Shown here piece by piece: positions 1-5,520 of a stretch of 22,417 nt of DNA. This DNA is from a virus. How positions within the stretch are numbered: position 1 is the stretch's first letter; each line of letters begins with the position of its first letter. A program made the position numbers and the translations under genes. The DNA is taken from the IMG/VR virus record IMGVR_UViG_3300044535_001594, positions 1-22,417 of that record; one strand, written 5' to 3'. The notes under the pieces are model-generated. The model searched no databases, was not told the origin of the DNA, and saw only the letters and a program-made list of their open reading frames with translations.

Positions 1-525
1 GTTGTTTACAAGAATCAGGTTATCGTTGCCCAGTATGGACAATGGGACCACTACCCAGAGGGACAGGGTGTTACGCTATTCAACATCCTAAAAGACCCTA
101 ACAATGTAAAGAACTTCATCAAGAAGATTCCACAGATTTACTACCCTAGTGATGAGCAACTTGAGGCTATCTTCAAGCCATTTGAGGATGGGGCTATGGC
201 AGGGATGATGACTTTTGAGTCTGGTGATAGGTTTGAGGACAAGTATCCAAGTCTAACCAGAAATACTGGTGGAGAGATTTTCGAGGTAATCGCTGACTGG
301 GATGACTCACCTATCCCTCTTGTCAGGGATTTGGACTTTGAGAAGGATGAGTTGTTTTGTGAGGGTCTTTACACTATCAACTTGGATACAGGTTTCTTCC
401 ACACCCAGTTTGGCAGACAAGACGGAACTTGGATAATCTCCCTTTTCTTGGGTCTTGAGTATCTAAAGGACATGACCGTTGAGGACTACATCCAGAGTTG
501 TAAGGATGCTACTTTAGTTATGTAA
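1..525 (+). CDS. Phage protein of unknown function, 5' end outside window
   Basis: The frame is open from the first base with no start, so the N-terminus lies upstream; about 174 residues are visible. The visible part begins with a QYGQWDHYPEGQG segment, a pattern I associate with conserved hypothetical phage proteins, but I know of no biochemical role. It is acidic and rich in aromatic residues and shows no membrane segment or signal peptide. A strong hairpin (533-557) starts eight bases after the stop codon, so this is the last gene of its operon. The protein call is firm; the function is unknown. Confidence 0.85.
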   Translation, partial: VVYKNQVIVAQYGQWDHYPEGQGVTLFNILKDPNNVKNFIKKIPQIYYPSDEQLEAIFKPFEDGAMAGMMTFESGDRFEDKYPSLTRNTGGEIFEVIADWDDSPIPLVRDLDFEKDELFCEGLYTINLDTGFFHTQFGRQDGTWIISLFLGLEYLKDMTVEDYIQSCKDATLVM

Positions 526-532
526 CTCACTA

Positions 533-557
533 CCCCCAGGACTTGACATCTTGGGGG
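533..557 (+). terminator. Hairpin terminator after the first gene
   Basis: CCCCCAGGA (533-541) pairs with TCTTGGGGG (549-557), giving 9 bp with one G-T wobble and a 7-base loop. No clear T-run follows, so termination is probable but not certain. Confidence 0.55.
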
Positions 558-562
558 CTAGT

Positions 563-575
563 GCCTCGACGGCCC
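563..575. repeat. TCGA box, copy A
   Basis: GCCTCGACGGCCC. Read on the other strand it matches GGCCGTCGAGG found at 1985 and 7481; related boxes lie at 3175 and 5154. All five sit between a gene end and a TTACGA/TTTCCC element. Confidence 0.55.
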
Positions 576-592
576 ACACGATCTTTGTCAAT

Positions 593-617
593 TTACGAAA
601 CCTACAAAAAATCTCCC
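593..617 (+). promoter_or_regulatory. Bipartite TTACGA-N13-TCTCCC element, copy A
   Basis: TTACGA at 593-598 is followed 13 bases later by TCTCCC, a one-base variant of TTTCCC. The same pair with 12-13 bases between the halves recurs at 2016, 3221, 5204, 7537 and 8442. It is probably a protein-binding site controlling the promoter downstream; the protein is unknown. Confidence 0.5.
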
Positions 618-647
618 AAAACTTTGTAAAAAAATTTGCTAAAATGC

Positions 648-676
648 TTGACATTGACTCACTTTTCTGGGACAAT
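648..676 (+). promoter_or_regulatory. Sigma-70-type promoter for the 740-886 gene
   Basis: TTGACA (648-653), a 17-base spacer and GACAAT (671-676). The -35 is a perfect consensus. Transcription should start near 683, inside a perfect 7-bp hairpin with loop AAAA (TATCAAC 681-687, GTTGATA 692-698). Confidence 0.75.
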
Positions 677-739
677 TGAGTATCAACAAAAGTTGATAAG
701 TAATCAAAACAGTCCCTCTGGGGCGGAATAGGAAGCAAA

Positions 740-886
740 ATGAACACTCTAACTGTTGGCTCACAGTTCACCACCGCTAAGTCTGGCGTGTCTGGTGTTA
801 TTCAGGAAGTAATCCAGAACAAGAACGGCTCTTTCCGTGTCCGTCTTGATGTAAATGGTTCAGACCGCTGGACTACTGTAAAGTAA
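740..886 (+). CDS. Small conserved phage protein, 48 aa
   Basis: This 48-residue protein begins MNTLTVGSQFTTAKSG and ends DRWTTVK. Alternating hydrophobic and polar residues with several Gly turns suggest a small all-beta fold, possibly SH3-like; that is inference only. The start is supported by GGAAG four bases before the ATG and a consensus promoter at 648-676. It is a single-gene unit, closed by the strong hairpin at 888-937. A strong dedicated promoter with a hairpin at the transcript 5' end suggests high expression. I do not recognise the function. Confidence 0.75.
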   Translation: MNTLTVGSQFTTAKSGVSGVIQEVIQNKNGSFRVRLDVNGSDRWTTVK

Positions 887-887
887 T

Positions 888-937
888 GTAAGTCTTGGGG
901 GGTAGCGTTTCTTATCCTTTCTCTACCCCCCACTTAC
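888..937 (+). terminator. Strong terminator hairpin
   Basis: TGGGGGGTAG (896-905) pairs perfectly with CTACCCCCCA (923-932). GTAAG (888-892) and CTTAC (933-937) extend the stem across a 3-base bulge. There is no T-run. The next promoter starts five bases later. Confidence 0.65.
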
Positions 938-941
938 TAAA

Positions 942-964
942 ATGTCACACCCCTACCCTATAAT
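942..964 (+). promoter_or_regulatory. ATGTCA-type promoter for the 993-1214 gene
   Basis: ATGTCA at 942-947 and TATAAT at 959-964; the ATG begins exactly 17 bases before the -10. CACCCCTACCC fills the gap. There is no recognisable -35 hexamer further upstream. Same architecture at 1250, 2053, 3255 and 3943. Confidence 0.7.
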
Positions 965-992
965 AAACTTACCTTAGAAGAAAGAGATAACA

Positions 993-1214
993 ATGTCTGG
1001 AAAGATTATTGCTCAGAAGAAAAACCAACGCCTAGTTGTCCGAACCGAGATTTGGAACACCAAGTCTGGTGAGGGTATCAAGGCTGTTGTCCGTAACCCA
1101 AATGGCACTTTTGATGGTGCTACCAACCAAACCCGTTTCTTGGCTATGCCAGAAGCAAAAGTCATTGTCAAGACTATTACTGAACCTCGCAAGAAGGTAT
1201 TCGGTATTTTCTAG
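993..1214 (+). CDS. Small basic phage protein, 73 aa
   Basis: The 73-residue protein starts MSGKIIAQKKNQRLVV and is rich in Lys and Arg, with short beta-prone segments such as RLVVRTEIW and AKVIVKTI. Its basic charge contrasts with the acidic proteins downstream and would suit nucleic-acid binding, but no motif proves this. The start has an AGAAAGAGA Shine-Dalgarno about six bases upstream. It is a single gene behind an ATGTCA-type promoter and is followed by a hairpin at 1225-1247. Function unknown. Confidence 0.75.
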   Translation: MSGKIIAQKKNQRLVVRTEIWNTKSGEGIKAVVRNPNGTFDGATNQTRFLAMPEAKVIVKTITEPRKKVFGIF

Positions 1215-1224
1215 GCAGATGTGC

Positions 1225-1247
1225 TGGGTATCACAATAAACTACCCA
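1225..1247 (+). terminator. Small hairpin between genes
   Basis: TGGGTA (1225-1230) pairs with TACCCA (1242-1247), a 6-bp stem with an 11-base loop and no T-run. The next promoter begins at 1250. Weak terminator or spacer. Confidence 0.35.
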
Positions 1248-1249
1248 AA

Positions 1250-1272
1250 ATGTCACACCCTTCCCCTATAAT
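1250..1272 (+). promoter_or_regulatory. ATGTCA-type promoter for the 1302-1757 gene
   Basis: ATGTCA 1250-1255 and TATAAT 1267-1272, with the CACCCTTCCCC filler nearly identical to the promoter at 942. The distance to the -10 is the same. Confidence 0.7.
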
Positions 1273-1301
1273 GTAACTAACCCAAAAGAAAGTAGAAAGA
1301 A

Positions 1302-1757
1302 ATGGCTAGAACCCTTTCCGTAAAAATCCCAACCGCAACTCTAATCGCAGATGTTGAGGCAACTATTGCCAAGATTGACGCTGACATTGAGGCTTACCCT
1401 GAGAAGGTAAAGCAGTATGAGGCAGACCTTCTGGCATACAAGTCTGAGGTAACTAAGTTTGCTACTGACTACATCACTAACAACGCTGACAAGATTGGCT
1501 TTGAGTATGACAGCACCATTCGTCTAGTTCAGAACCACTACTCTCAGAGCAAGTTTGAGATTGAGTTGGACATCTCAGTTATTGCTAACTTCCCACAGAA
1601 GCCTGTAAAGCCAGAACAGCCAAACAGCAACCAGCACTTCGGCAGGGAATACACCACCCGTAAGGCAATTCTTGAGAAGAACCTTCGTATCCTAAAGATG
1701 ACCTCGCAAGAGGAAGTGAACGCAAGTTCCTACTCCTCTGTGATTGACCTAATCTAA
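1302..1757 (+). CDS. Phage protein with N-terminal coiled coil, 151 aa
   Basis: The 151-residue protein starts MARTLSVKIPTATL. Residues 10-60 are a charged, heptad-like helical region (ADVEATIAKIDADIEAY and on), probably a coiled coil. A central part (about 65-95) looks beta-rich, followed by a Pro-rich linker (QKPVKPEQP) and a C-terminal helix. AGAAAG sits a few bases before the ATG. It stands alone between an ATGTCA-type promoter and a structured untranslated region that may be its 3' UTR. I cannot assign a function; multimerisation through the coiled coil is likely. Confidence 0.8.
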   Translation: MARTLSVKIPTATLIADVEATIAKIDADIEAYPEKVKQYEADLLAYKSEVTKFATDYITNNADKIGFEYDSTIRLVQNHYSQSKFEIELDISVIANFPQKPVKPEQPNSNQHFGREYTTRKAILEKNLRILKMTSQEEVNASSYSSVIDLI

Positions 1758-1975
1758 GGGGACACACCTGAGCAAGTGGGTAAACTGCTCACCAAACTTC
1801 CAACTAACCTAGGAACGGTTGGCTGTGCTGATGGCTCTAACAGTAGTCAGATGAGCAAGTCCTCTTAGATGAACCGCAAGGACTCTAAGGGGCAAGGACA
1901 CCACCCTGCTATCGGTTGAAGCATAGGTCAGAAATGATACTACCTGAGACCCTCGCTTGGGTGGTTTTTCCTTGT
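1758..1975 (+). ncRNA. Candidate structured RNA or long 3' UTR
   Basis: No gene fits this 218-base stretch, but it is rich in pairing. GAGCA/TGCTC forms a hairpin at 1771-1790, CCAAC pairs with GTTGG around 1800-1822, CCTCTTAG (1861-1868) can pair with CTAAGGGG with one wobble, and AGTCC/GGACT offers a competing helix. A terminator (ACCC-loop-GGGT, then GGTTTTT) ends it at 1949-1969, and CCACCC (1901-1906) could alternatively pair with GGGTGG (1959-1964). TGAGCAAGT occurs twice (1769, 1852). It directly follows a stop codon and has no promoter of its own that I can see, so it may be processed from the mRNA. No known RNA family is recognised. Confidence 0.4.
1949..1969 (+). terminator. Rho-independent terminator of the structured region
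   Basis: ACCC (1949-1952) pairs with GGGT (1959-1962), then GG and a run of five T (1965-1969). The short stem can be replaced by the longer-range CCACCC/GGGTGG pairing. Confidence 0.5.
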
Positions 1976-1984
1976 CTGGATCCT

Positions 1985-1999
1985 GGCCGTCGAGGGCCC
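1985..1999. repeat. TCGA box, copy B
   Basis: GGCCGTCGAGGGCCC. It contains GGCCGTCGAGG, identical to 7481-7491 and to the reverse complement of copy A. GGCC/GGCC can form a small hairpin. Confidence 0.55.
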
Positions 2000-2015
2000 G
2001 TTACCAAACCGTTAT

Positions 2016-2040
2016 TTACGATGTCTAATTATTTTTCCCC
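2016..2040 (+). promoter_or_regulatory. Bipartite TTACGA-N12-TTTCCC element, copy B
   Basis: TTACGA 2016-2021, 12 bases, TTTCCCC 2034-2040, followed by AGATT. The ATGTCA promoter starts 13 bases downstream, as in copy C. Confidence 0.55.
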
Positions 2041-2052
2041 AGATTCTTTACA

Positions 2053-2075
2053 ATGTCAGCCCCTTCCTGTATACT
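2053..2075 (+). promoter_or_regulatory. ATGTCA-type promoter for the DUF932 gene
   Basis: ATGTCA 2053-2058 and TATACT 2070-2075 at the fixed distance. TTTACA (2047-2052) stands at a proper -35 position, so ordinary sigma recognition is possible here. Confidence 0.7.
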
Positions 2076-2110
2076 TGTCTTATCAGTAATCCCCAACAGA
2101 AAGAAATCAC

Positions 2111-3118
2111 ATGGCACACGAACTAGAAACCGTAAACGGACAGACCGCTTTTGCTTCTTTGCGTGAACCTGCTTGGCATGGACTTGGAACCGTCTTCTCT
2201 GAGGAAGTTACCACAGCCGAAATGCTAAAGTTGGCACACTTGGACAATTGGAATGTCCGCTTGGAGGATGTAGCAATTCCAGAGGGCTTTGCCTCTGACC
2301 GCTCATTCTCATTTGTTACCAGAACCAACCCATTCAACTCAGAACAGAATGATGTTCTTGGCGTTGTTGGTGAGCGTTATGTTCCGCTTCAGAATGAAGA
2401 CCTGTTTGACTTTGGCGACCTAATGCTAGACGGCGGTGGGCGTTGGGAAACTGCTGGCTCTATCAAGGGTGGCAGACAAGTCTTTGGTTCTCTTGCTCTT
2501 GAGCGTGAAACCGTTCTTGACCCTAATGGTGTATCTGACAAGGTGAACACCTATCTTCTAATCAACACTAGCCATGACGGTTCAGTTGCTATTCAGGCTT
2601 CAATCACACCTGTGCGTGTTGTATGTGCTAACACTCTAAACCTTGCTCTTAGTTCTCTAAAGGGTAACAAGGGTGTAAAGCAATCATTCAAGATTCGCCA
2701 CACCGCTACCGCTTCTGGCAAGGTTCAACAGGCTAGAGAGGCATTGGGCTTGGCTAACACCTACATGGATAAGTTTGACAAGTTGGCTCAGGAAATGATT
2801 AGCAAGGAAATCAACAAGGCTAAGTTTGATGAGATTGTTGCTCTTGCCTACCCTGCCCCAGAGAAAGACGCTAAGGGTTCATTCAAGAAATACAACGATA
2901 AGATTGACTTGATTCAGTCTATCTATGTTGGAGAATACAACAACACCATTAGCGGAACTGCGTGGGGTGCGTTCAATGCTCTAACTGAGCGTTTGGATTG
3001 GTATCGCTCTGGGCGTGGTGGTGACAACGAATCTATCTTGGCTAGTGCTTCTGGCTTTGACCCTGTGACTACCGCAGAGAAGAACCGCTTGCTTCAGTTG
3101 GTCTTGGCTAACGCCTAA
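2111..3118 (+). CDS. DUF932 / TIGR03299 phage-plasmid protein
   Basis: This 335-residue protein is the only large one in the first 8 kb. It matches the DUF932 (phage/plasmid-like TIGR03299) family by its N-terminal pattern (AWHGLGTVFSEEVTTAEML, residues 21-39), the central VVGERYVPLQNEDLFDFGD and the QASITPVRVVCANTLNLAL core (about 162-180), followed by a helical C-terminal half ending near WYRSGRGGDNES. Length is typical. The family is common in phages and plasmids, but its molecular role is not established; links to DNA metabolism are speculative. AGAAAG precedes the ATG by eight bases. It is transcribed alone from the module at 1985-2075. Confidence 0.92.
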   Translation: MAHELETVNGQTAFASLREPAWHGLGTVFSEEVTTAEMLKLAHLDNWNVRLEDVAIPEGFASDRSFSFVTRTNPFNSEQNDVLGVVGERYVPLQNEDLFDFGDLMLDGGGRWETAGSIKGGRQVFGSLALERETVLDPNGVSDKVNTYLLINTSHDGSVAIQASITPVRVVCANTLNLALSSLKGNKGVKQSFKIRHTATASGKVQQAREALGLANTYMDKFDKLAQEMISKEINKAKFDEIVALAYPAPEKDAKGSFKKYNDKIDLIQSIYVGEYNNTISGTAWGAFNALTERLDWYRSGRGGDNESILASASGFDPVTTAEKNRLLQLVLANA

Positions 3119-3174
3119 CCATTCCTACCTGGGTATGTAGTAAAACTGCCCATTCCACTTTTGGCATAGATCTC

Positions 3175-3185
3175 GGCTCGACGGC
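3175..3185. repeat. TCGA box, copy C
   Basis: GGCTCGACGGC, with CTCGACGGC shared with copy A. It lies 40 bases before TTACGA. Confidence 0.45.
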
Positions 3186-3220
3186 AATGACTATCCATAT
3201 ATACAATTAGAAAACCTTCA

Positions 3221-3244
3221 TTACGATCAATGGAATAATTTCCC
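3221..3244 (+). promoter_or_regulatory. Bipartite TTACGA-N12-TTTCCC element, copy C
   Basis: TTACGA 3221-3226, 12 bases, TTTCCC 3239-3244, then AGATTT. The ATGTCA promoter begins ten bases downstream. Confidence 0.55.
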
Positions 3245-3254
3245 AGATTTATAA

Positions 3255-3277
3255 ATGTCAGACCCTACCCCTATACT
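3255..3277 (+). promoter_or_regulatory. ATGTCA-type promoter for the 3304-5139 operon
   Basis: ATGTCA 3255-3260 and TATACT 3272-3277; the GACCCTACCCC filler resembles that of the other copies. It drives the longest operon of the first half. Confidence 0.7.
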
Positions 3278-3303
3278 TGTAAGCAAGTAGGAAAGGAAAT
3301 CTA

Positions 3304-3495
3304 ATGGCTAGATTTTATGTTCAAATGAAAGTTGACTTTGCTGGAGAGATTGAGGCAGAGTCTAAGGAACAGGCTGAGGAATTGGCTTGGACATCTTGGG
3401 GTGACACCTATGACAGCCCAATCACTTATGACGGTGTGTATTCCATAGATGTTGAGGAACTAGACGAGGAAGATGAGGATGAAGATGACGAGTAA
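3304..3495 (+). CDS. Small acidic phage protein, 63 aa
   Basis: First gene of a chained operon. The 63-residue protein begins MARFYVQMKVDFAGEIEAES, a beta strand followed by an EAESKEQAEELA helix. This arrangement is repeated in the 4450-4590 protein, suggesting a shared small fold. The last 15 residues are almost all Asp and Glu. GGAAAGGAAATCTA precedes the ATG and provides a good ribosome-binding site. The stop lies inside the next gene, an 11-base overlap. Function unknown; the acidic tail could mimic nucleic acid, which is only a guess. Confidence 0.78.
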   Translation: MARFYVQMKVDFAGEIEAESKEQAEELAWTSWGDTYDSPITYDGVYSIDVEELDEEDEDEDDE

Positions 3496-3592
3496 TACTT
3501 GGGAACCAACTCCAGGTGGGGTATGGGATTCTTTCTTTCGTGAGATTGGCTTTGATAACGGTGATAGTGAGGATGAAGATGACAACGACTAA
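3485..3592 (+). CDS. Tiny acidic protein, 35 aa
   Basis: A 35-residue frame begins in the tail of the previous gene (MTSNTWEPTPGGVWDSFF) and ends in an acidic stretch. The Shine-Dalgarno would be the GAGGATGAAG encoding the acidic tail of the upstream protein, the same sequence used before the 3579 start. The overlaps at both ends and Trp/Pro/Gly-rich start argue for a real gene, but it is too short for certainty. No function can be offered. Confidence 0.5.
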   Translation: MTSNTWEPTPGGVWDSFFREIGFDNGDSEDEDDND

Positions 3593-3761
3593 GTCTTGGT
3601 ATGATGACCTACCAACTTACAGTAATGGGACTATCTATCTTCTGAAGAGGAAAGGTGACCCATATGATTCTTATGTATGTATGGGTTGTTATAAGTCTTG
3701 GCTATCTACCGCCAAGAAAATGGGACACAAGGAAGCTGCTTGTAGGAGGCAAAAGAGATGA
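3579..3761 (+). CDS. Small zinc-finger-like protein, 60 aa
   Basis: The longest frame opens at 3516, but its first 21 residues are a shifted reading of the 3485-3592 gene. GAGG at 3569-3572 supports the ATG at 3579, giving MTTTKSWYDDLPTYSNG. The C-terminal half has CMGC, then H and C spaced as in a compact zinc finger (C35, C38, H51, C56 by position in this start), ending CRRQKR. It is probably a Zn-binding, perhaps nucleic-acid-binding, protein. It overlaps its neighbours on both sides by a few bases. Confidence 0.7.
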   Translation: MTTTKSWYDDLPTYSNGTIYLLKRKGDPYDSYVCMGCYKSWLSTAKKMGHKEAACRRQKR

Positions 3762-3943
3762 GTAGGGTTGTCAGAGTTAGTATTAGTTTTGATTACTATC
3801 CAGATGAGGATGAGCTAATGCTAGAAAACAATTTTACTGATGAGGGTATGATTGAATACTACAAGTCTGCCTATGTGGATGATATCTATTCCTTTGTAAA
3901 GTATAACGAACTGTATGAAGCTGTGAATGTGGAGATTCTATAA
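3758..3943 (+). CDS. Small acidic phage protein, 61 aa
   Basis: The 61-residue protein starts MSRVVRVSISFDYYPDEDEL and ends YEAVNVEIL: two beta strands flanking an acidic, Tyr-rich helical middle. It overlaps the previous stop by 4 bases (ATGA), with TAGGAGGCAAAAGAG upstream providing a strong Shine-Dalgarno. Its stop codon shares a base with the next ATG. Not recognised; coexpressed with the rest of the 3304-5139 operon. Confidence 0.75.
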   Translation: MSRVVRVSISFDYYPDEDELMLENNFTDEGMIEYYKSAYVDDIYSFVKYNELYEAVNVEIL

Positions 3944-3965
3944 TGTCATACCCCCCTGCTATAGT
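3943..3965 (+). promoter_or_regulatory. Intragenic ATGTCA-type promoter
   Basis: ATGTCA 3943-3948 and TATAGT 3960-3965 at the same 17-base distance with a C-rich filler. The motif's ATG is also the start codon of the 3943-4344 gene, so transcripts starting here lack that start and could only use the in-frame ATG at 3973. Confidence 0.45.
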
Positions 3966-4344
3966 GGACACTATGAATGAGACTATTGAATGCCCCAGAC
4001 ACGAAGGTAACTTTGACTGTAACCCTTTCTGTAATCTATGTGAGGGTAACCAAGAGACTACCCTAGACGACTTGCTATACCAAGCACACTCAGTATCCTA
4101 TGACGGCTGCCACAAAATCTATCTCAATATGGATGAACAACAGACTGAGAAGATGGCTAGCTATGGCTATGAGAAAACCATTGCTGGAACCAAGTGGGAA
4201 ATGGGAGACGCTGTTTGGCGTTGGTATGAGGATTCCTGTTCCCTAAGATTCATTGACGCTGTATTCACCAATGACGATGACACTGATAAGTTTGTTATTG
4301 TTGTGCCCCAGAACTTTGGAGAGGATGAAGATGTTACCGATTGA
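3943..4344 (+). CDS. Cys-rich phage protein, 133 aa
   Basis: The 133-residue protein carries C17, H20, C26, C30 and C33 near its N-terminus (CPRHEGNFDCNPFCNLC), a likely zinc-binding knot, followed by an alpha/beta region with WEMGDAVWRWYED (about 85-97) and a strand FVIVVPQNF before an acidic tail. GGAG lies eight bases before the ATG, which overlaps the preceding stop (TAATG). The internal promoter at 3943-3965 could give a shorter form from ATG 3973 that keeps all cysteines. Function unknown. Confidence 0.8.
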   Translation: MSYPPAIVDTMNETIECPRHEGNFDCNPFCNLCEGNQETTLDDLLYQAHSVSYDGCHKIYLNMDEQQTEKMASYGYEKTIAGTKWEMGDAVWRWYEDSCSLRFIDAVFTNDDDTDKFVIVVPQNFGEDEDVTD

Positions 4345-4453
4345 GGACTACCGCAAATTGCTAGATGCCATAATGTCCGAGGGTCTTGATAAAATAGACT
4401 CACTATCAGATGAAGCACTTAGACAACTAATGCTATTAGTAGGAGAGAAATGA
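4331..4453 (+). CDS. Tiny helical protein, 40 aa
   Basis: The frame is open from 4253, but the start at 4331 has GGAGAGGATGAAG directly upstream and overlaps the previous gene by 14 bases, as is usual here. The 40 residues (MLPIEDYRKLLDAIMSEGLD and on) read as two amphipathic helices. It is followed by AGGAGAGAA, the ribosome-binding site of the next gene. Too short for a family call. Confidence 0.6.
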   Translation: MLPIEDYRKLLDAIMSEGLDKIDSLSDEALRQLMLLVGEK

Positions 4454-4590
4454 AGAAGTATCTGGTTACTTATGTTTGTGAGTATGATGTGGAAGCCTTA
4501 GACGAAGACGAGGCTATTGACATTGCTCTAGAGTATCACGCTAATCTACCTGACGGAGTATGGGAGGCAACCCTTGTTGACCAAGACTAA
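4450..4590 (+). CDS. Tiny protein, 46 aa, related to the 3304 product
   Basis: ATGA overlap with the previous gene and AGGAG immediately upstream. The 46 residues start MKKYLVTYVCEYDVEALDED, a strand then an acidic EAIDIALEYHAN helix. The same layout is seen in the first gene of this operon (VQMKVDFAGEIEAESKEQAEELA), so the two may be distant paralogs. The next gene starts inside its 3' end. Function unknown. Confidence 0.6.
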   Translation: MKKYLVTYVCEYDVEALDEDEAIDIALEYHANLPDGVWEATLVDQD

Positions 4591-4774
4591 TCAGGAAATC
4601 ATTGACTATCTAATTGCTGACATTCACGAACTCATTGGAACCAGGGAGCAGTTTGTTACTGATGACCTTGATGGTTTCTATGACTACCTCTCAGGAATCA
4701 TTGAGAGAAGCCAGACTATCCTAAGAATGATGGGTGTGCCAGAAGAGCAGATTCCTAATGATGGGAGTTGCTAA
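4574..4774 (+). CDS. Small helical protein with TTG start, 66 aa
   Basis: There is no ATG near the beginning of the conserved-looking frame. TTG at 4574 has GGGAGG seven bases upstream, the best ribosome-binding site in this stretch, and gives an overlap of 17 bases. The product reads LTKTNQEIIDYLIADIHELI after the initiator Met, a long helix, then a second helix IIERSQTILRMMG. No motif identifies it. Use of TTG may lower its yield relative to neighbours. Confidence 0.65.
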   Translation: MLTKTNQEIIDYLIADIHELIGTREQFVTDDLDGFYDYLSGIIERSQTILRMMGVPEEQIPNDGSC

Positions 4775-4929
4775 TGGGTGAGATTACCTATGAGGCTGGG
4801 GTAGAGGATGGTCTCAACTACGCTATCAGAACAATTGAAAGTGCTATGGACAATCCAGCACTAGACATCTTGACACCAAGACAGGTTCTTGGTATACTAA
4901 TTGCCTCACTAAAAACAAAGGATGAATAA
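4774..4929 (+). CDS. Tiny helical protein, 51 aa
   Basis: Starts in a TAATG overlap with the upstream stop, with GGGAG seven bases before. The 51 residues (MGEITYEAGVEDGLNYAIRT and on) form two predicted helices with a TPRQVLGILIASLK C-terminal half. It ends one base before the next ATG. Tight packing on both sides supports it as real. Function unknown. Confidence 0.62.
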   Translation: MGEITYEAGVEDGLNYAIRTIESAMDNPALDILTPRQVLGILIASLKTKDE

Positions 4930-5139
4930 ATGGCTTGGGTAACTAATGACGGTGAATACAACGGAACTTCTATCGTATTGGAGTTTGACTTCAATGCCCT
5001 CAACGACCAGCAGTGGTCTAACCTAGAGGATATGTCTTCTATGGACAGGCTTGACTATGTTGAGGCTATCCTTGCTGAGGATGACGCTAAGGTTCGTCAC
5101 ATTGAGCTTGATAACTTTACAGAGGAGTGGGGTCTATAA
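4930..5139 (+). CDS. Small acidic protein, 69 aa, last gene of operon
   Basis: The 69-residue protein starts MAWVTNDGEYNGTSIVLEFD and is rich in Asp and Glu. AAGGA lies seven bases upstream, within the previous coding end. The terminator stem (5126-5151) includes its last codons and stop. Not recognised. Confidence 0.75.
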   Translation: MAWVTNDGEYNGTSIVLEFDFNALNDQQWSNLEDMSSMDRLDYVEAILAEDDAKVRHIELDNFTEEWGL

Positions 5140-5151
5140 CAGGACCCCATT
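5126..5151 (+). terminator. Terminator overlapping the stop codon
   Basis: AGTGGGGTC (5126-5134) pairs with GACCCCATT (5143-5151), 9 bp with one wobble and an 8-base loop that carries the stop codon. No T-run. Confidence 0.6.
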
Positions 5152-5153
5152 CT

Positions 5154-5167
5154 GGGCTCGATCGCCC
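5154..5167. repeat. TCGA box, copy D (degenerate)
   Basis: GGGCTCGATCGCCC, a self-complementary GGGC/GCCC hairpin around TCGATC. It occupies the same place in the intergenic module as copies A-C but has lost the CGG part. Confidence 0.4.
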
Positions 5168-5203
5168 TTATGTTATGTAAGCCTGGTAATAATCAAAAAT
5201 GAA

Positions 5204-5228
5204 TTACGAACCTCTTGACTTTTTTCCC
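5204..5228 (+). promoter_or_regulatory. Bipartite TTACGA-N13-TTTCCC element, copy D
   Basis: TTACGA 5204-5209 and TTTCCC 5223-5228. Unlike copies B and C, it overlaps the promoter itself: TTTCCC lies in the spacer between -35 and -10. Confidence 0.5.
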
Positions 5229-5243
5229 GAATTCTGAGATAAT
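5215..5243 (+). promoter_or_regulatory. Sigma-70-type promoter for the 5270 operon
   Basis: TTGACT 5215-5220, 17-base spacer, GATAAT 5238-5243. It overlaps element D, so binding there would likely block it. Confidence 0.75.
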
Positions 5244-5269
5244 GGACTATCAAATGAAAGTAGGAATTC

Positions 5270-5494
5270 ATGCAGGTATATGCAGATAAAAGACCGTCCG
5301 TAAGTTCAACCACATGGACCAGGATATTTCACAACAGTGGTGTGACCGTATATGAGGCAGATAAGTATTACGATTACTATAAAGTTACCCCTGGATCTGG
5401 CAAGCCTAAGTATTTCTTTGGTGAGACCGCTTGGATGGATGCCCAGAGATTTGCTGTTGACAACTCAGACTTTTCAGCGTATAATGTATTCTAG
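5270..5494 (+). CDS. Small aromatic-rich phage protein, 74 aa
   Basis: The 74-residue protein starts MQVYADKRPSVSSTTWTRIF and is strikingly rich in Tyr, Phe and Trp (for example YEADKYYDYYKV). It reads as a small beta-rich domain; no motif is recognised. The promoter at 5215-5243 and AGTAGGAATTC before the ATG support the start. The next gene follows after 26 bases with an AGAAAG ribosome-binding site. Confidence 0.75.
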   Translation: MQVYADKRPSVSSTTWTRIFHNSGVTVYEADKYYDYYKVTPGSGKPKYFFGETAWMDAQRFAVDNSDFSAYNVF

Positions 5495-5520
5495 ATAACC
5501 CCTAAAAGAAAGTAACCCCA

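Noticed and set aside
514-774. 86-codon minus-strand frame over the first intergenic module
   Set aside because: It runs through a terminator, a promoter and the start of the 48-aa gene on the other strand.
1585-1767. 60-codon minus-strand frame
   Set aside because: Antisense to the coiled-coil gene, with no ribosome-binding site.
1758-1975. tmRNA or tRNA in the structured region
   Set aside because: No acceptor stem, T-loop GGTTCRA sequence or tag reading frame is present.
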